Positions 1 to 9,949 of a stretch of DNA of 64,000 nucleotides are shown here, piece by piece. Below the pieces are notes generated by a model. That model was given only the letters and a program-made list of their open reading frames with translations. It ran no database searches and was not told the origin of the DNA. Origin of the DNA: Rhizomys pruinosus (taxonomy: Eukaryota; Chordata; Mammalia; Rodentia; Spalacidae); contig VZQC01010577.1 in the NCBI GenBank assembly GCA_009823505.1, forward strand, positions 1,338,088 through 1,402,087. Reading direction: 5' to 3'. Positions within the stretch are counted from its first letter, which is position 1. Each line of letters opens with the position of its first letter. The position numbers and the translations under genes were made by a program.

Positions 1-205
1 CAGAGGACCCGGGTTCGATCCCCAGCACCCACATGGCGGCCGAGAACCGTCTGAAACTCCAATTCCAGGAGAACTCCAGTTCCAGGGGAATCCGACACCC
101 TCTTCTGACCTCCGCGGCATTGCACGACACGGGTGCACAGACTTGCATGCAGACAGTACATTCAAACACATACGGAAATAAATAAAATTAATAAAAAAAA
201 TTTAA
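1..205 (+). mobile_element. B2 SINE, young subfamily, cut by the window edge
   Basis: The window opens inside a B2 at its Pol III B-box (gggttcgatcccc) and runs through the B2 body to an A-rich tail near 180-210. It carries the internal duplication (caattccaggaga followed by ccagttccagggg) shared with the copies at 875, 28096, 34930, 51809, 52843 and 63229. The A-box half lies outside the window. Confidence 0.9.
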
Positions 206-856
206 AAAAATGACCCCAAATATGGAAGACTGTATTGTTTTGTTGTTGTTCTTTAATTTTTGTTGTTTTAGTTTTCTTTCTCCTTTCCCAAAAGCTATCC
301 TATGCAGACTATCTCTTGCTCTGAAACACAAAGATATGTCTGATTGTGGAGATGAAGTCAACTTGTAGTCCAGACTGTCATCCTAGTAGAGACTTTAAAT
401 AATCATCTTGCTCTCCTATCTACTTTCATGCCTGAAGACTGACATGAACAACTTAGTTGCATCAAGATCACAAACCATACCTGATATTTGAGTGATTATC
501 CTGTCCAACATTTACTATATTATCTAGGAATAAAAAACACTGGAAGATGTTTCTGAAAATTTAGGTAGGATTTTCTAAGTACTTGTTCAAATTTTCAACT
601 ATTTTGCTTTCTCTGATACTAATATAGAAGATTTTGGCCTTTTACATACTGTAAAAATTTAACCTACAATTTTAATTTAAAACATGGTACATTTAAACAA
701 AGAACTAGAGATGTTTTTCACGGCTTTGTCTAGAATATTGTCAGCAAATGAAATATTTTCTGATCATTTCTCTTTCTAGTAAAATTATCTGAAATATTCA
801 TTTAGACATGTGGTTTGGATTCATGTGTATGTTCACAGTGACAAAAAGAAGAACTT
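206..856. other. AT-rich intergenic DNA upstream of the OR5M-type gene
   Basis: No reading frame, SINE or L1 similarity is recognisable here. It may contain the 5' non-coding exon or promoter of the receptor at 1688, but I could not identify one. Confidence 0.5.
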
Positions 857-874
857 AAAATGTTCTTGGGTTCA

Positions 875-1124
875 GGGGCTGGAGAGATGGCCTAGCGGTT
901 AAGAGCACCGACCGCTCTTGCAGAGGACCCGGGTTCGATCCCCAGCACCCACATGGCGGCCAAGAACCGTCTGAAACTCCAATTCCAGGAGAACTCCAGT
1001 TCCAGGGGAATCCGACACCCTCTTCTCACCTCCGCGGCATTGCATGACACGGGTGCACAAACTTGCATGCAGACAGTACATTCATACACATACAAAAATA
1101 AATAAAATTAATAAAAAAAATTAA
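875..1124 (+). mobile_element. B2 SINE, young, full length, with target-site duplication
   Basis: It starts at ggggctggagagatggcctagcgg (A-box region), has an intact B-box, the internal duplication and an A-rich tail. It is flanked by an 18-bp direct repeat, aaaatgttcttgggttca, at 857-874 and 1125-1142, which shows a recent L1-driven insertion. Confidence 0.95.
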
Positions 1125-1210
1125 AAAATGTTCTTGGGTTCAAAAGTAATATATAAATGCAGAAATGTATATAGGTAAGAAGTCTATGTATAATATAGGA
1201 AGGCTAATAG

Positions 1211-1258
1211 TTCGAAGAAAGAAAGAAAGAGAGAGAGAGGAAGGAAGGAAGGAAGGAA

Positions 1259-1300
<42 letters not shown>

Positions 1301-1322
1301 AGAAAGAAATGAAAGAAAGAAA
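1211..1322 (+). repeat. Purine microsatellite (GAAA/GGAA)n
   Basis: Interrupted gaaa and ggaa repeats of about 110 bp, all purine on the + strand. Confidence 0.95.
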
Positions 1323-1339
1323 CCAAGGCTATAAATAGA

Positions 1340-1475
1340 GTCACATATATTTACTCTTAGCACTGAAGACTCAGAGATGGGTGGACCTCTGTGAGTTTGA
1401 AGACAGCCCTTATCTAATTGAGCCCAAGATACCCAGGGTTAAACAGTGAAACCCAGTCTCAAAAATAATTATTAA
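1340..1475 (+). mobile_element. Degenerate B1 SINE
   Basis: The sequence follows the B1 order: a 'cactgaagactcagagatgg' segment, then 'acctctgtgagtttgaagac', then 'aaacccagtctcaaaaa'. It is strongly diverged. Confidence 0.65.
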
Positions 1476-1687
1476 AACAAACATTTAAAAGATAGGAATC
1501 TCAAAGTGGCTGATACTTAATAGCCAGTGTAAGTTTATTAATACTGATAATAGTCTACTGAGATAGCACATGGTGATAAAGACAAATATGCAGAAAACAG
1601 AAGAGTTCTAGGAAAACACAAAAACATTTGTTCTTTTCCATAATGTCTGAACTGATATAAAGTTCCCACTTCTCACTGAAGGCCACC

Positions 1688-2623
1688 ATGAGAAGGAACT
1701 TCACCTCCATGACTGAATTCATTCTCCTGGGACTGACCAGACGTCTGGAACTGCAGATCGTCTTCTTTGTGCTGTTTCTGTCCATTTACCTGATCACACT
1801 GGCAGGGAACCTGGGCATGATGGTGCTCATCCAGCTCAATGCCAGGCTTCACACACCCATGTACTATTTTCTGAGCCACTTGTCATTTGTGGATTTGTGC
1901 TTCTCTTCCAATGTGACTCCAAAGATGCTGGAGAACTTCCTTTCAAAGAGACAAACCATTTCCTACCCTGCTTGCCTGGTCCAGTGTTACTTCTTCATTG
2001 CCTTGGTCCATGTGGAGATGTATATCCTGTCTCTGATGGCCTTTGATCGCTACATGGCCATCTGCAACCCTCTGCTTTATGGCAGCAAGATGTCCAAGAG
2101 TGTGTGCAGATGCCTGATCACACTGCCTTATGTGTATGGATCGCTCACAGGCCTGATGGAGACCATGTGGACCTACACCCTGGCTTTCTGTGGACACAAT
2201 GAAATCAATCACTTCTACTGTGCAGACCCACCCCTGATTAAACTGGCTTGTTCTGACACCCACCACAAAGTACTGTCAATGTTTGTGGTGGCTGGATTTA
2301 ATCTGTCTCTTTCTCTGCTCATCATCCTAACTTCCTACCTGTTTATTTTTCCGGCTATCCTGAAAATCAAGTCCACAGAAGGCAAGTGCAAAGCTTTCTC
2401 CACCTGTGGCTCCCATTTGACTGCTGTGATCATATTCTATGTGACTCTCTTTTTTATGTATCTCAGACCTCCATCAAAGGAATCTGTGCAACAAGGGAAA
2501 ATGGTTGCTGTATTCTATACCACAGTTATTCCCATGTTGAACCCCATGATTTACAGCCTTAGAAATAAAGATGTGAAAGAGGCAATAAGCAAAGAACTGT
2601 CCAGGAAAAATACGTTTTTCTGA
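1688..2623 (+). CDS. Olfactory receptor, OR5M-type
   Basis: An intact 311-residue class II odorant receptor: a seven-transmembrane GPCR that binds odorants in olfactory sensory neuron cilia and is expected to signal through Golf and adenylyl cyclase. Visible hallmarks: an N-glycosylation site at N4 (NFT), the TM1 GN motif at 40-41, PMYYF at 57-61 (usual PMYFF), [10 protein letters not shown] at 117-126 (usual [10 protein letters not shown]), extracellular cysteines at 96, 168, 178 and 188, KAFSTCGSH at 235-243 and [15 protein letters not shown] at 282-296. The start lies in a good Kozak context (gccaccATG). A possible splice acceptor ends at 1681. The start MRRNFT, the motif [10 protein letters not shown] and the segment [12 protein letters not shown] match my memory of human OR5M8 and its relatives, so the OR5M family call is good, but exact orthology is not established. 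Length is normal and no inactivating change is seen. An L1 fragment lies in the 3' flank. The first non-coding exon was not found and may lie outside the window. Confidence 0.95.
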   Translation: MRRNFTSMTEFILLGLTRRLELQIVFFVLFLSIYLITLAGNLGMMVLIQLNARLHTPMYYFLSHLSFVDLCFSSNVTPKMLENFLSKRQTISYPACLVQCYFFIALVHVEMYILSLMAFDRYMAICNPLLYGSKMSKSVCRCLITLPYVYGSLTGLMETMWTYTLAFCGHNEINHFYCADPPLIKLACSDTHHKVLSMFVVAGFNLSLSLLIILTSYLFIFPAILKIKSTEGKCKAFSTCGSHLTAVIIFYVTLFFMYLRPPSKESVQQGKMVAVFYTTVIPMLNPMIYSLRNKDVKEAISKELSRKNTFF

Positions 2624-2704
2624 AAATTATAATTTTTCATTTCCTTTCACAGAATTTTTCTAGGTTTCCTTTATTTATTTTAAAGTTTAATTAATTTACT
2701 TATA

Positions 2705-3410
2705 GTATATCAAAAGACTCAAAATGTGCCTACCACCTGACCCAGTCATACCACTCCTGGGTATATACCCACAAGACTCATCCTACCTCCATGATATATG
2801 CACATCCATGTTTATTGCTTCTCTTTTCACAATAGTGAAGAGCTGGAACCAACACAAATGCCCCTCAACAGAGGAGTGGATGACAAAAGTGTGGTACATC
2901 TACACAGTGGAGTACTATTCAGCAGTAAAGAAAGATGACATCATGAACTTTGCAGGTAAACGGATGGAGCTCAAAGCCATTATGCTGAGTGAAGTAACAC
3001 AGTCCCAGAAAAAAACAAATGGCAAATGGTTTCCCTCATTTGTGGATGCTAACACCAAATCCCCAGATGAAAGGCAAGCTGAACAACATTACTGTTATAT
3101 TGAAAGCAACTCTGTTGTTATAATGCAAATCTCTCAGTGGGCTCTAGATTCCACCCACCACTTATTTTCAGACTCTGTAATTACTGTATATAAGTGGAGA
3201 GTATGTATCCATATTTTAGAGTAATATAAAATTAATGGAGGAAAATGTGAATTCATAAACATAAAAAAAAGACTGAGAGAAAGTTGCAGAGAAAGTTATG
3301 CCAGAATGCATGATCTGTGGTGGGATTGGGGGAAGGGAAAGGGAAATATGCTTAAACTAAACTGAAAAATCATGTCTGAAATACACAAAACATCAATAAA
3401 AACATAAAAA
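2705..3410 (+). mobile_element. L1 3' fragment (end of ORF2 plus 3' UTR), 5' truncated, with target-site duplication
   Basis: The open frame at 2724-3224 encodes the L1 ORF2 C-terminus (DPVIPLLGIYP, WYIYTVEYYSAVKKDDIMNFAGK, MLSEVTQSQKK) and is not a host gene. It continues into a G-rich 3' UTR (3315-3350) and the usual L1 end 'acacaaaacatcaataaaaac'. A perfect 19-bp direct repeat, tttaattaatttacttata, flanks it at 2686-2704 and 3411-3429. Confidence 0.93.
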
Positions 3411-3429
3411 TTTAATTAATTTACTTATA

Positions 3430-3874
3430 TTAAAATTTAATATTTTATAAAATATAAATATATAAATAAAAAATTTATCAGAAAAGTATAGTGTACATGT
3501 CTCTAGATATCGTTATTCTTACTTATTACATTATTTTAAGCAGTTCTTTGCATTTTCTGTACAGAAAAGGATTGTATTCATCCTTGTTCCCTTGCATTTC
3601 TGGCTGTTTTTGGAAAATGTGCTATAAAGAATCCATATGTTTCCTTCTCCATTGGGCACTACTTGATTGTTTGCTTTCTGGCGTATAATGTTTTCTTTGT
3701 TAGAATCACTTCAACATTTATTGGCACTTCAGACAGAAGACATGGTATAAAATTCTGAGCCAACCCATGTTAGCAATTACTGTGTTGATGAATATGATTG
3801 GTTCTGTAGAATGCTATTTTTTGTTGATGCAGTATTAAACAAGTTCCAATAAATGTCTTCATGTCCTGGTAGAA
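3430..3874. other. AT-rich intergenic DNA, nothing recognised
   Basis: Short AT-rich tracts near 3430-3480, then unassigned sequence. No supported gene. Confidence 0.5.
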
Positions 3875-5460
3875 AATTTTTATTTTTCAATTGAATCTTT
3901 ATGTTTCATACATAATTTTTCAGTTAGTCTTAATCACCATTATGCCCAGTTCTCCCTTGGCACCCTCCCGCAGAACCCTCCCCTGTGTTCACACTTTCAA
4001 TCATTTGTGCTAGAGTCCATTGTTCCAAATTACTACCCCTGTTCACTCCTCAGTGCCAGCTGAGGTCTAGTTATCCTATCCTGTCTCTAGTCTAAAGAAG
4101 CCCAGTTCTTCCTCACTCAACTCTGATTTGCTGTCGATATTTCCTCAGCCACGTTTGGGCTCTGATAACCATTTCTACTGTCTGTGCTGAGTTTTTGTCC
4201 AATTGAGCTTGCATAGGTCTTGTGCATTCTCATACCAATGCTGTAGATTCATATGGACTGGGTCCCAGGAGCTTTGTAGGATTAATTTCTCTTTGGTCTT
4301 GTATCACCTCCCTGGCTCTTATAATCTTTCTGCCCCCTCTTCCACAATGTTCCCTTAGCCTTGGGTGGCTGGAGCTGAATATAGGCAACCTGCCCATAGA
4401 ACCACACTGAGCAGAATCCTAATCTTCACGCTTTAGCCATTCAGGCCCCTTCGAGTTCCTAGTCTCCTGTTGCATGCAGTAGCTTCCTTAATGAGAATTG
4501 AAAGATAGTTAATGCCTTCTTTGGTGCTTGTTCTGAGAAGCTTGGATCTTATGTGTAGAAGTTGCATTGTAGAAGTGTCGCCAAGGCACGAGCCATAAAT
4601 AGATCAAATCTATGTGTGTCCAGTTGTGGGACTCTGTACTATTCTTGTCTGGTGCAAAAAAGCTTCTTGAGTGGGCCTGAGATATTTGTCTGTAAATATA
4701 AGGATGTTCTTTTGTAGTTAGTAAAATGTTACCATAGCTTAGGGGTGTACCAACATTGTAGAACTGTCTAAGATCTATGACCTCTCCATTTGTGTGCATC
4801 TGGCTATATTGACATTACCACACATGATTTTCCTCCCACTGAGTCAGCTTTAGGTCCAATTGGTTACCCTTTGATTTGCCCCATGATTGAAGTGCTGCTG
4901 GTGCACTTTGTCCTTTGCTAGGCTGGTCATTGACATGGATTTTGATTTTGAGGCTGAAGCTGGACCATCAATTGATGATCTTTCTTAGTGGCTTGCGTAG
5001 TGCTCTCCACAAGTATGAGAGTTAGCCTTCAGGGGTGCTGGTTTCTAATTAAGATCCAGCTCCATTGCTCAAGATCCATTCTCAGAAGTATGCTCTGTCT
5101 TCAGCAATATGGTCTTACCTTCAGATTCTGAGAGGCAATCAAGGACTGTGACAATAACCTGTGTAATTTGGGGGGTCTCTTAGACTACCCTGTCCAATGA
5201 ATCAAAGTAATGTTTCTTTTGTCAGGTACTGTTTCTTAATATGCAGCCTTCATCATTGCATATGAACTCATGTAGAGGCATTGTATGTGTAATGTCAATT
5301 GATTGTTAGACTAATATGATTCTCTCAGGTCTTTGCCCAGTAAGGCATTAGATATCACTGCTCTCTCGCTTTACCTATCTACCCCTCCCTCCATATCTTC
5401 TCCATTTAAAGTATCCCCATTTCCCCCAATACTGCCAGTCTCCTATTAAAGCTTCACTGA
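3875..5460 (-). mobile_element. Old L1 3' region, antisense
   Basis: It begins with the reverse complement of an L1 tail (tttcatacataatttttcag). Parts such as 'gtctgtaaatataaggatg' and 'ctaagatctatgacctctcc' recur at 43195-44190 and 61860-62280. Those copies join sequences ending in L1-type 'cacaaatattcaataaaaa', so I read this family as a long L1 3' UTR. The upper boundary is uncertain. Confidence 0.6.
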
Positions 5461-5756
5461 TGCAATGCAGCCAGATCAAACCAGATTAAAGACAAACACA
5501 GGTTTATTTGGCACAACCCCCAGGCAGATTCACTGGTCCCAGAAAATGGGGCCAAGGAAGTTGTGTACCCAGGCTAGTGCATGGGAGACATATTATATGT
5601 CCAGATATTGAGGGAAGGTTTCATGCCAGTGAGGAGCTGGTTTGTGCCCAGGTATGGTTACAGTCTGAGCACTTGGGTGGGTACTTAGGTGGGATAAGTC
5701 AGCCCATATTTTAATTGGGTCATTTGTTTTCTTGTTTCTTGTTTCTTTTGTTGAAT
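5461..5756. other. Unassigned, possibly an old repeat
   Basis: The segment from 5465 (gatgcaatgcagccagatc) to 5715 is more GC-rich than its surroundings and resembles repeat DNA, but I cannot name a family. The small open frame in it has no recognisable protein. Confidence 0.3.
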
Positions 5757-5963
5757 ACTTTTATTTTTCATATGGTCCAGGCTGTTCTCAAACTTGTTAC
5801 ATAGCCAAAGATGACCTTGAACTTCTGATTCACCTACCTGAGCCTGATAAATACTAGAAATGCAGGGGTGACAGCATGCCCAGTTCATGTGGTGCTGGAG
5901 ATCAGAACCAGGACTTTCCAAGCTAGGCAAGTCTTCTGCCAACTGAACTATATTCCTAGTCCC
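5757..5963 (-). mobile_element. B4 SINE (B1/ID chimera), antisense
   Basis: On the minus strand a tRNA-like ID part (5900-5963; complement contains ggtgctggagatcagaacc and the 'aactgaactatattcctagtccc' end) is joined to a B1-like part (5775-5880, 'gtccaggctgttctcaaacttg'). Confidence 0.75.
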
Positions 5964-6377
5964 TAATGAAGTCCACACATTATTCACTCAGTCAAATGCT
6001 CTGGAACTATGCCTGGAATTACATCTCAGGTTCTTGAATCTTCTTATTATGTCTAATTCTTCTTCCCTGTTTCAGTCCAAGGAGGAAAGTTCCACCCTGG
6101 ACTCCATTCTCTGGGTTGAAAGATCAAAGCTGTTAATCAGCTGGAGGTACCAACAACAGTCTCCTCCTTTCCCACTTCAGTTACACAGAGGATGAAGGTA
6201 AACATGTATAAAACTCTGTCAATTATCTTGAAGGTTATTTAAGGAAGAATTGCAGTTTCTTTAAATTAAAATGCAAGTACAGGATAGCTTTGACTATTTA
6301 TTGGACACATCTACTTGTTCCAAAAGATCATCATCACAAACCCTTGCTGTCCCTTGGTTTTGAAAATAACCTTTGGA
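5964..6377. other. Intergenic DNA, nothing recognised
   Basis: No repeat family or coding signal was identified in this stretch. Confidence 0.4.
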
Positions 6378-6506
6378 GATGGAGCCTGGGAACCCAGCAC
6401 TCAAGATGTTGAGATGAAACCCGTGATCCCAGGACTCAAGATGCCAAAATGGAGCTGGTGATCCCAGCACTCAAGATGCTGAGATGGAGTTGGTGATTCC
6501 AGAACT
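6378..6506 (+). repeat. Short minisatellite, about four copies of a 35-bp unit
   Basis: Four imperfect units start near 6378, 6413, 6449 and 6483. Each reads roughly gatggagctggtgatcccag followed by cactcaagatgctga. Confidence 0.85.
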
Positions 6507-6519
6507 TTTTGGAGAAAAA

Positions 6520-6775
6520 AATAAAATAAATAAAATAAAATAAAATAAAATAAAGTAAAGGGAACAACAGCAACAAAAAGAATTGCTCAAAGAACTTACC
6601 TAAACAGTAAACTTCTGCATCAAAAAAGTTTAAAAAAAAGACTTGAGAAAAAGATAAAAGACAGGACTTAACATGTAAGGCAGAATGCATGAGTAGGGGT
6701 GGCATGGGTGGGGGATTCAGAAATATTGTATGAAATGCACAAAAGCTCAATAAAAATTAAGGAAAAAATAAAATA
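6520..6775 (+). mobile_element. L1 3' UTR end
   Basis: An (AAATA)n tract at about 6520-6555 precedes the L1 3' end: 'aaggcagaatgcatgagtag', a G-rich tract at 6694-6715 and 'gtatgaaatgcacaaaagctcaataaaaa'-type tail near 6730-6760. Confidence 0.8.
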
Positions 6776-7029
6776 GGAAAGTTCTAAAACATAAAAAATA
6801 ACCTTTTATTCAGCTGATTTTTTAAAATTTTGAAGTATACAAGACATGCAAAATTCCCTTGGTGTAGCTGAACCCTGGAAAATTAAGAAGTTAATGAATG
6901 GAATTGTACTTTCGGTTTCAAATGCTTTCCTCATTTTCTGAAAATTTGAGTCAGAGCCTTGAAATTCACAAGCTTTGAGGAATTTGGACAATTTTATTTT
7001 ACAAGTGAAGATTTTTTTTGTCTTTTTCT
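6776..7029. other. AT-rich intergenic DNA, nothing recognised
   Basis: No similarity or coding support was seen. Confidence 0.4.
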
Positions 7030-7542
7030 TAATTTGTATATTTCATACAACAGTTCTTAATTAAATTTAGACTCATTTCCTCTTCCTTAACTCCAACCCT
7101 GACAGAGCTCATGTATTTTGCCATACATGTCTTTCATCCTTTCTTCAGTCTTTAAAAAATTAAATGCAGGAGTTTATTGTTTTGGGCAGAAGTTTACTGA
7201 TTTAGTCAGTTCTTTTACACAGTCTTTTTTGTTGGTGTTCTTCCTTCCAGTGTGTATCACTTGAAAACATTGATATATGCACACCACATATATACAAAAT
7301 TTATGACATCTGAATATAAACTATAGGTTAATTCCAAAACATGTTTAAGGATTCATATTTTGATAGATGAGTTGTATGCAGGTAAATCATACTACTTTAC
7401 ATTCCTACATTACATAGCAAGTTGATGACTAACATCAGGTATTATATTTACTAAAAAAGAATGATAAAAAGAATAATTCAGTTTGTCTTATAAGTAGAGA
7501 TTTTGTGCTGGGATCCACAAATGAGGGACACCATATGTCTTT

Positions 7543-7587
<45 letters not shown>

Positions 7588-8110
7588 TTTCTTTTTTTTT
7601 TTTTTGATACTGTGTTACTTCACTTCTCATAATAGCTCCTAGTTCCATCCATTTACCTGCAAAGTTCATGATGTTATCTTTCTTTACTGCTGCATAGAAC
7701 TCCATTGTGTGGGTGTACCACATTTTTTTCTATCCACTTGTTGCTTGAGGAACACTTAGGTTGCTTCTAGCTCTTCACTATTGTGAAAAGAGCTGCAATA
7801 AACATGGATGTGCATCTATCTTTGTAATATGATGAGTTGTGTGGGTATAGACCCAGGAGTGGGTGAGGTGGTAGGCTTATTTTGAATCTTTTGAGAGTTC
7901 TCCATGCTGCTTTCCATAGAGGTTGCACGACTTTGCATTCGCATCAGCAGTGAATGAGTCTTCCACTTTCCCCACTACCCCGTCCAGCATTTGTTTTCCT
8001 TTATGCTCTTGATTATAGCCAGTCTTACTGGAATAAGATGAAATCTTAAAATGGATTTAATTTCACTTTGGCAACCTTGAGCATTATTTAAGATGTTTCT
8101 CAGCCATCTT
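7030..8110 (-). mobile_element. L1 ORF2 C-terminus and 3' region, antisense
   Basis: From 7478 to 7730 the minus strand encodes YTHTMEFYAAVKKDNIMNF and AGKWMELGAIMRSEVTQ, the L1 ORF2 C-terminus. Older antisense ORF2 continues to about 8110. An antisense L1 tail (tatttcatacaacagttctt) sits at 7035-7055. A (CTTT)n tract at about 7540-7605 interrupts the ORF2 remnant. Confidence 0.8.
7540..7605 (+). repeat. (CTTT)n microsatellite and T-run
   Basis: About 12 clean ctttn units followed by a T-run, inside the antisense L1. Confidence 0.95.
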
Positions 8111-8221
8111 CAAATAGGTGAAGGGAATACCCACAGAGTGGGAGGAAACTTTCACCAGTGATACATCTGGCAGAGCATTAACATCCAAAACATAAACTAC
8201 TCAAAAAACAAAGGATGAATA
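8111..8221 (+). mobile_element. Small sense-strand L1 ORF2 fragment
   Basis: The text 'aatacccacagagtgggagg ... acatctggcagagcattaac ... aaacataaactactcaaaaa' follows the L1 ORF2 region just before the C-terminal domain. It is in opposite orientation to 7480-8110, so the junction near 8110 is an L1 inversion point. Confidence 0.6.
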
Positions 8222-8361
8222 GGTGAACACAGACCACTTGGGCTTGGGCACAGCTAGCCAGCCGGACACCTCATCTGGGACCTACAGATGCAGCAGCATG
8301 GGCAGAGTTAGTCAACCAGCCAGTAGGACCACAGAGTGCCAGCACACAGGCCAAGGGAGCA

Positions 8362-8399
<38 letters not shown>

Positions 8400-8795
8400 T
8401 GATGCAGGTATCCCAAATGGGAGCAGTGGTAATGATTCCAGGGCACAAGGCAGTAGAAAAGACAGTGAACTTACCATAATTCCAGTCTCTAACCACTAGG
8501 CATTATGGCAAACCTAGAGCAACTGGACTGTGGGAAGCTGATTGAGTGAGTTGGCACTTGTTCAGTGACAACCTGACCTGGTTATTACCTGTCTGGATTT
8601 GTGGAGAATTTCCCAGATAGAAAGGAAAGAATTAGCTGGACCTTCTAATACATAACCAACAGTGAACATCTGAAACCTAGACCAGCCAGCCCTCCATAAA
8701 CAAGGAGAAGACAATGAAGTCATCTGAAGGAAACAAGCAAAGTAAGCCTTCAACACAGAGAAGAAACATCTGAGATTCATATTAGAACACAAACA
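8222..8795 (+). mobile_element. L1 5' region upstream of the ORF1 remnant
   Basis: This GC-richer sequence directly precedes the ORF1 remnant and includes a (CA)n tract at 8363-8397. By position I read it as L1 5' UTR; this is inference and the family is not identified. Confidence 0.45.
8363..8397 (+). repeat. (CA)n microsatellite
   Basis: About 17 uninterrupted CA dinucleotides. Confidence 0.98.
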
Positions 8796-9905
8796 ACAAA
8801 ACAAACCCACATGCCAAAAACAAAAATAAAACACAACCTGGGAAAATCACATAATTCTCCACCAAACTCTACCAGTTCTATAGAAGATTCTAACAATGAG
8901 GTCTCCCTGAAGGTAACCCAGGACACAGATCTTAGAAAAACAATCATAGATGTACTAAAAAAATCAAGGAATATAAAGAACAAATCAAAGAACTAAAGGG
9001 AGAGAATAACAAACTCCAGAAAGAAGTGGAAACACCAAACAGATCCCAAGCTGAAATGATAAAAGAAACTGACCAGTGAATCAAGGATCTAGAAGGAGAG
9101 AATGACGAACTCCAGAAGGAGTAAATACTAAAAACGTCATAAGATGAAATGAAAAAGAAAATTGAACACTCATCCAATCAGCAGGAAAGGATGGGAGAAA
9201 GCCTCAGTAACAGAATGGATGAAGCAGAAAGTAAAATATCAAGACTGGAATATAACATGGAATAACTAGAATGCTCAAGCAAAGATTATGAAAAATTTAA
9301 GAAAAACATAAGTATGGAACAATCTGGAAATGTGGAACACCATGAAAAGACCAAAACCTCTGCATCATAGGGATAGAGGAAAGAGAAGAATCTCAAGACA
9401 GTGGTATTGATCAGATCTTCTACAGAAAAATAGAAGAAAATTTCCCCAAACTGAAAGAAGACAAACTCATACAAATACAAGAAGCACATAGAACACCAAA
9501 TAGACAAAATACAAAAAAAAGAAATTCCCCACATCATACCATAGTTAAAATGCAAGATGCCCAAAACAAAGACAAAATACTGAAGGTCAAAAGAAAAACA
9601 ACAGGTTACATATAAAGGGAAACCCATAAGAATTACAGCAAACTTTTCAGTGAAAACAATGAAAGCCAGAAAAACGTAGAACAAAGTATTCCCAGTACTA
9701 AATGACTATAGATGCCAAACCAGATTATAGGGTATAGACCCAGCAAAAATGCCAATTATAATTGAAGGAGAAAGAGAAGTCTTTCATGAAATAAACAAGA
9801 TGAAAGAATATATGTCCAGAAAACAAACCCTTCAGAAAATACTTAAAATAATTCAAAGGACAGAGGAAAGGAGAAACTATCCACAGTCAGCTAGAGATGA
9901 GTAAT
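8796..9905 (+). pseudogene. L1 ORF1 remnant (RNA-binding chaperone), frame broken
   Basis: Short + strand frames, read across several stops and frameshifts, show the L1 ORF1 layout. A Glu/Lys-rich coiled-coil zone lies at 8980-9260. A central segment at 9420-9600 resembles the ORF1 nucleic-acid-binding domain (FPKLKEDK-like, then HRTPNRQ-like, then NKDKILK). A C-terminal part at 9745-9850 contains GEREVFHE. ORF1 trimers coat L1 RNA in the ribonucleoprotein. The reading frame is interrupted many times, so no functional protein is possible. Confidence 0.7.
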
Positions 9906-9949
9906 TAATAAAAGTATAGCTGTGGATATACAAACTAGACCAAGAATAC

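Noticed and set aside
892..1095. Recurrent 60-68 aa frames with cysteine-rich starts (also at 34977, 51834, 52836, 63247)
   Set aside because: All are antisense readings of B2 SINEs; the similarity reflects the repeat, not a gene family.
2724..3224. 166-aa open frame that looks like a gene next to the first receptor
   Set aside because: It encodes the L1 ORF2 C-terminus and lies inside an L1 with target-site duplications.
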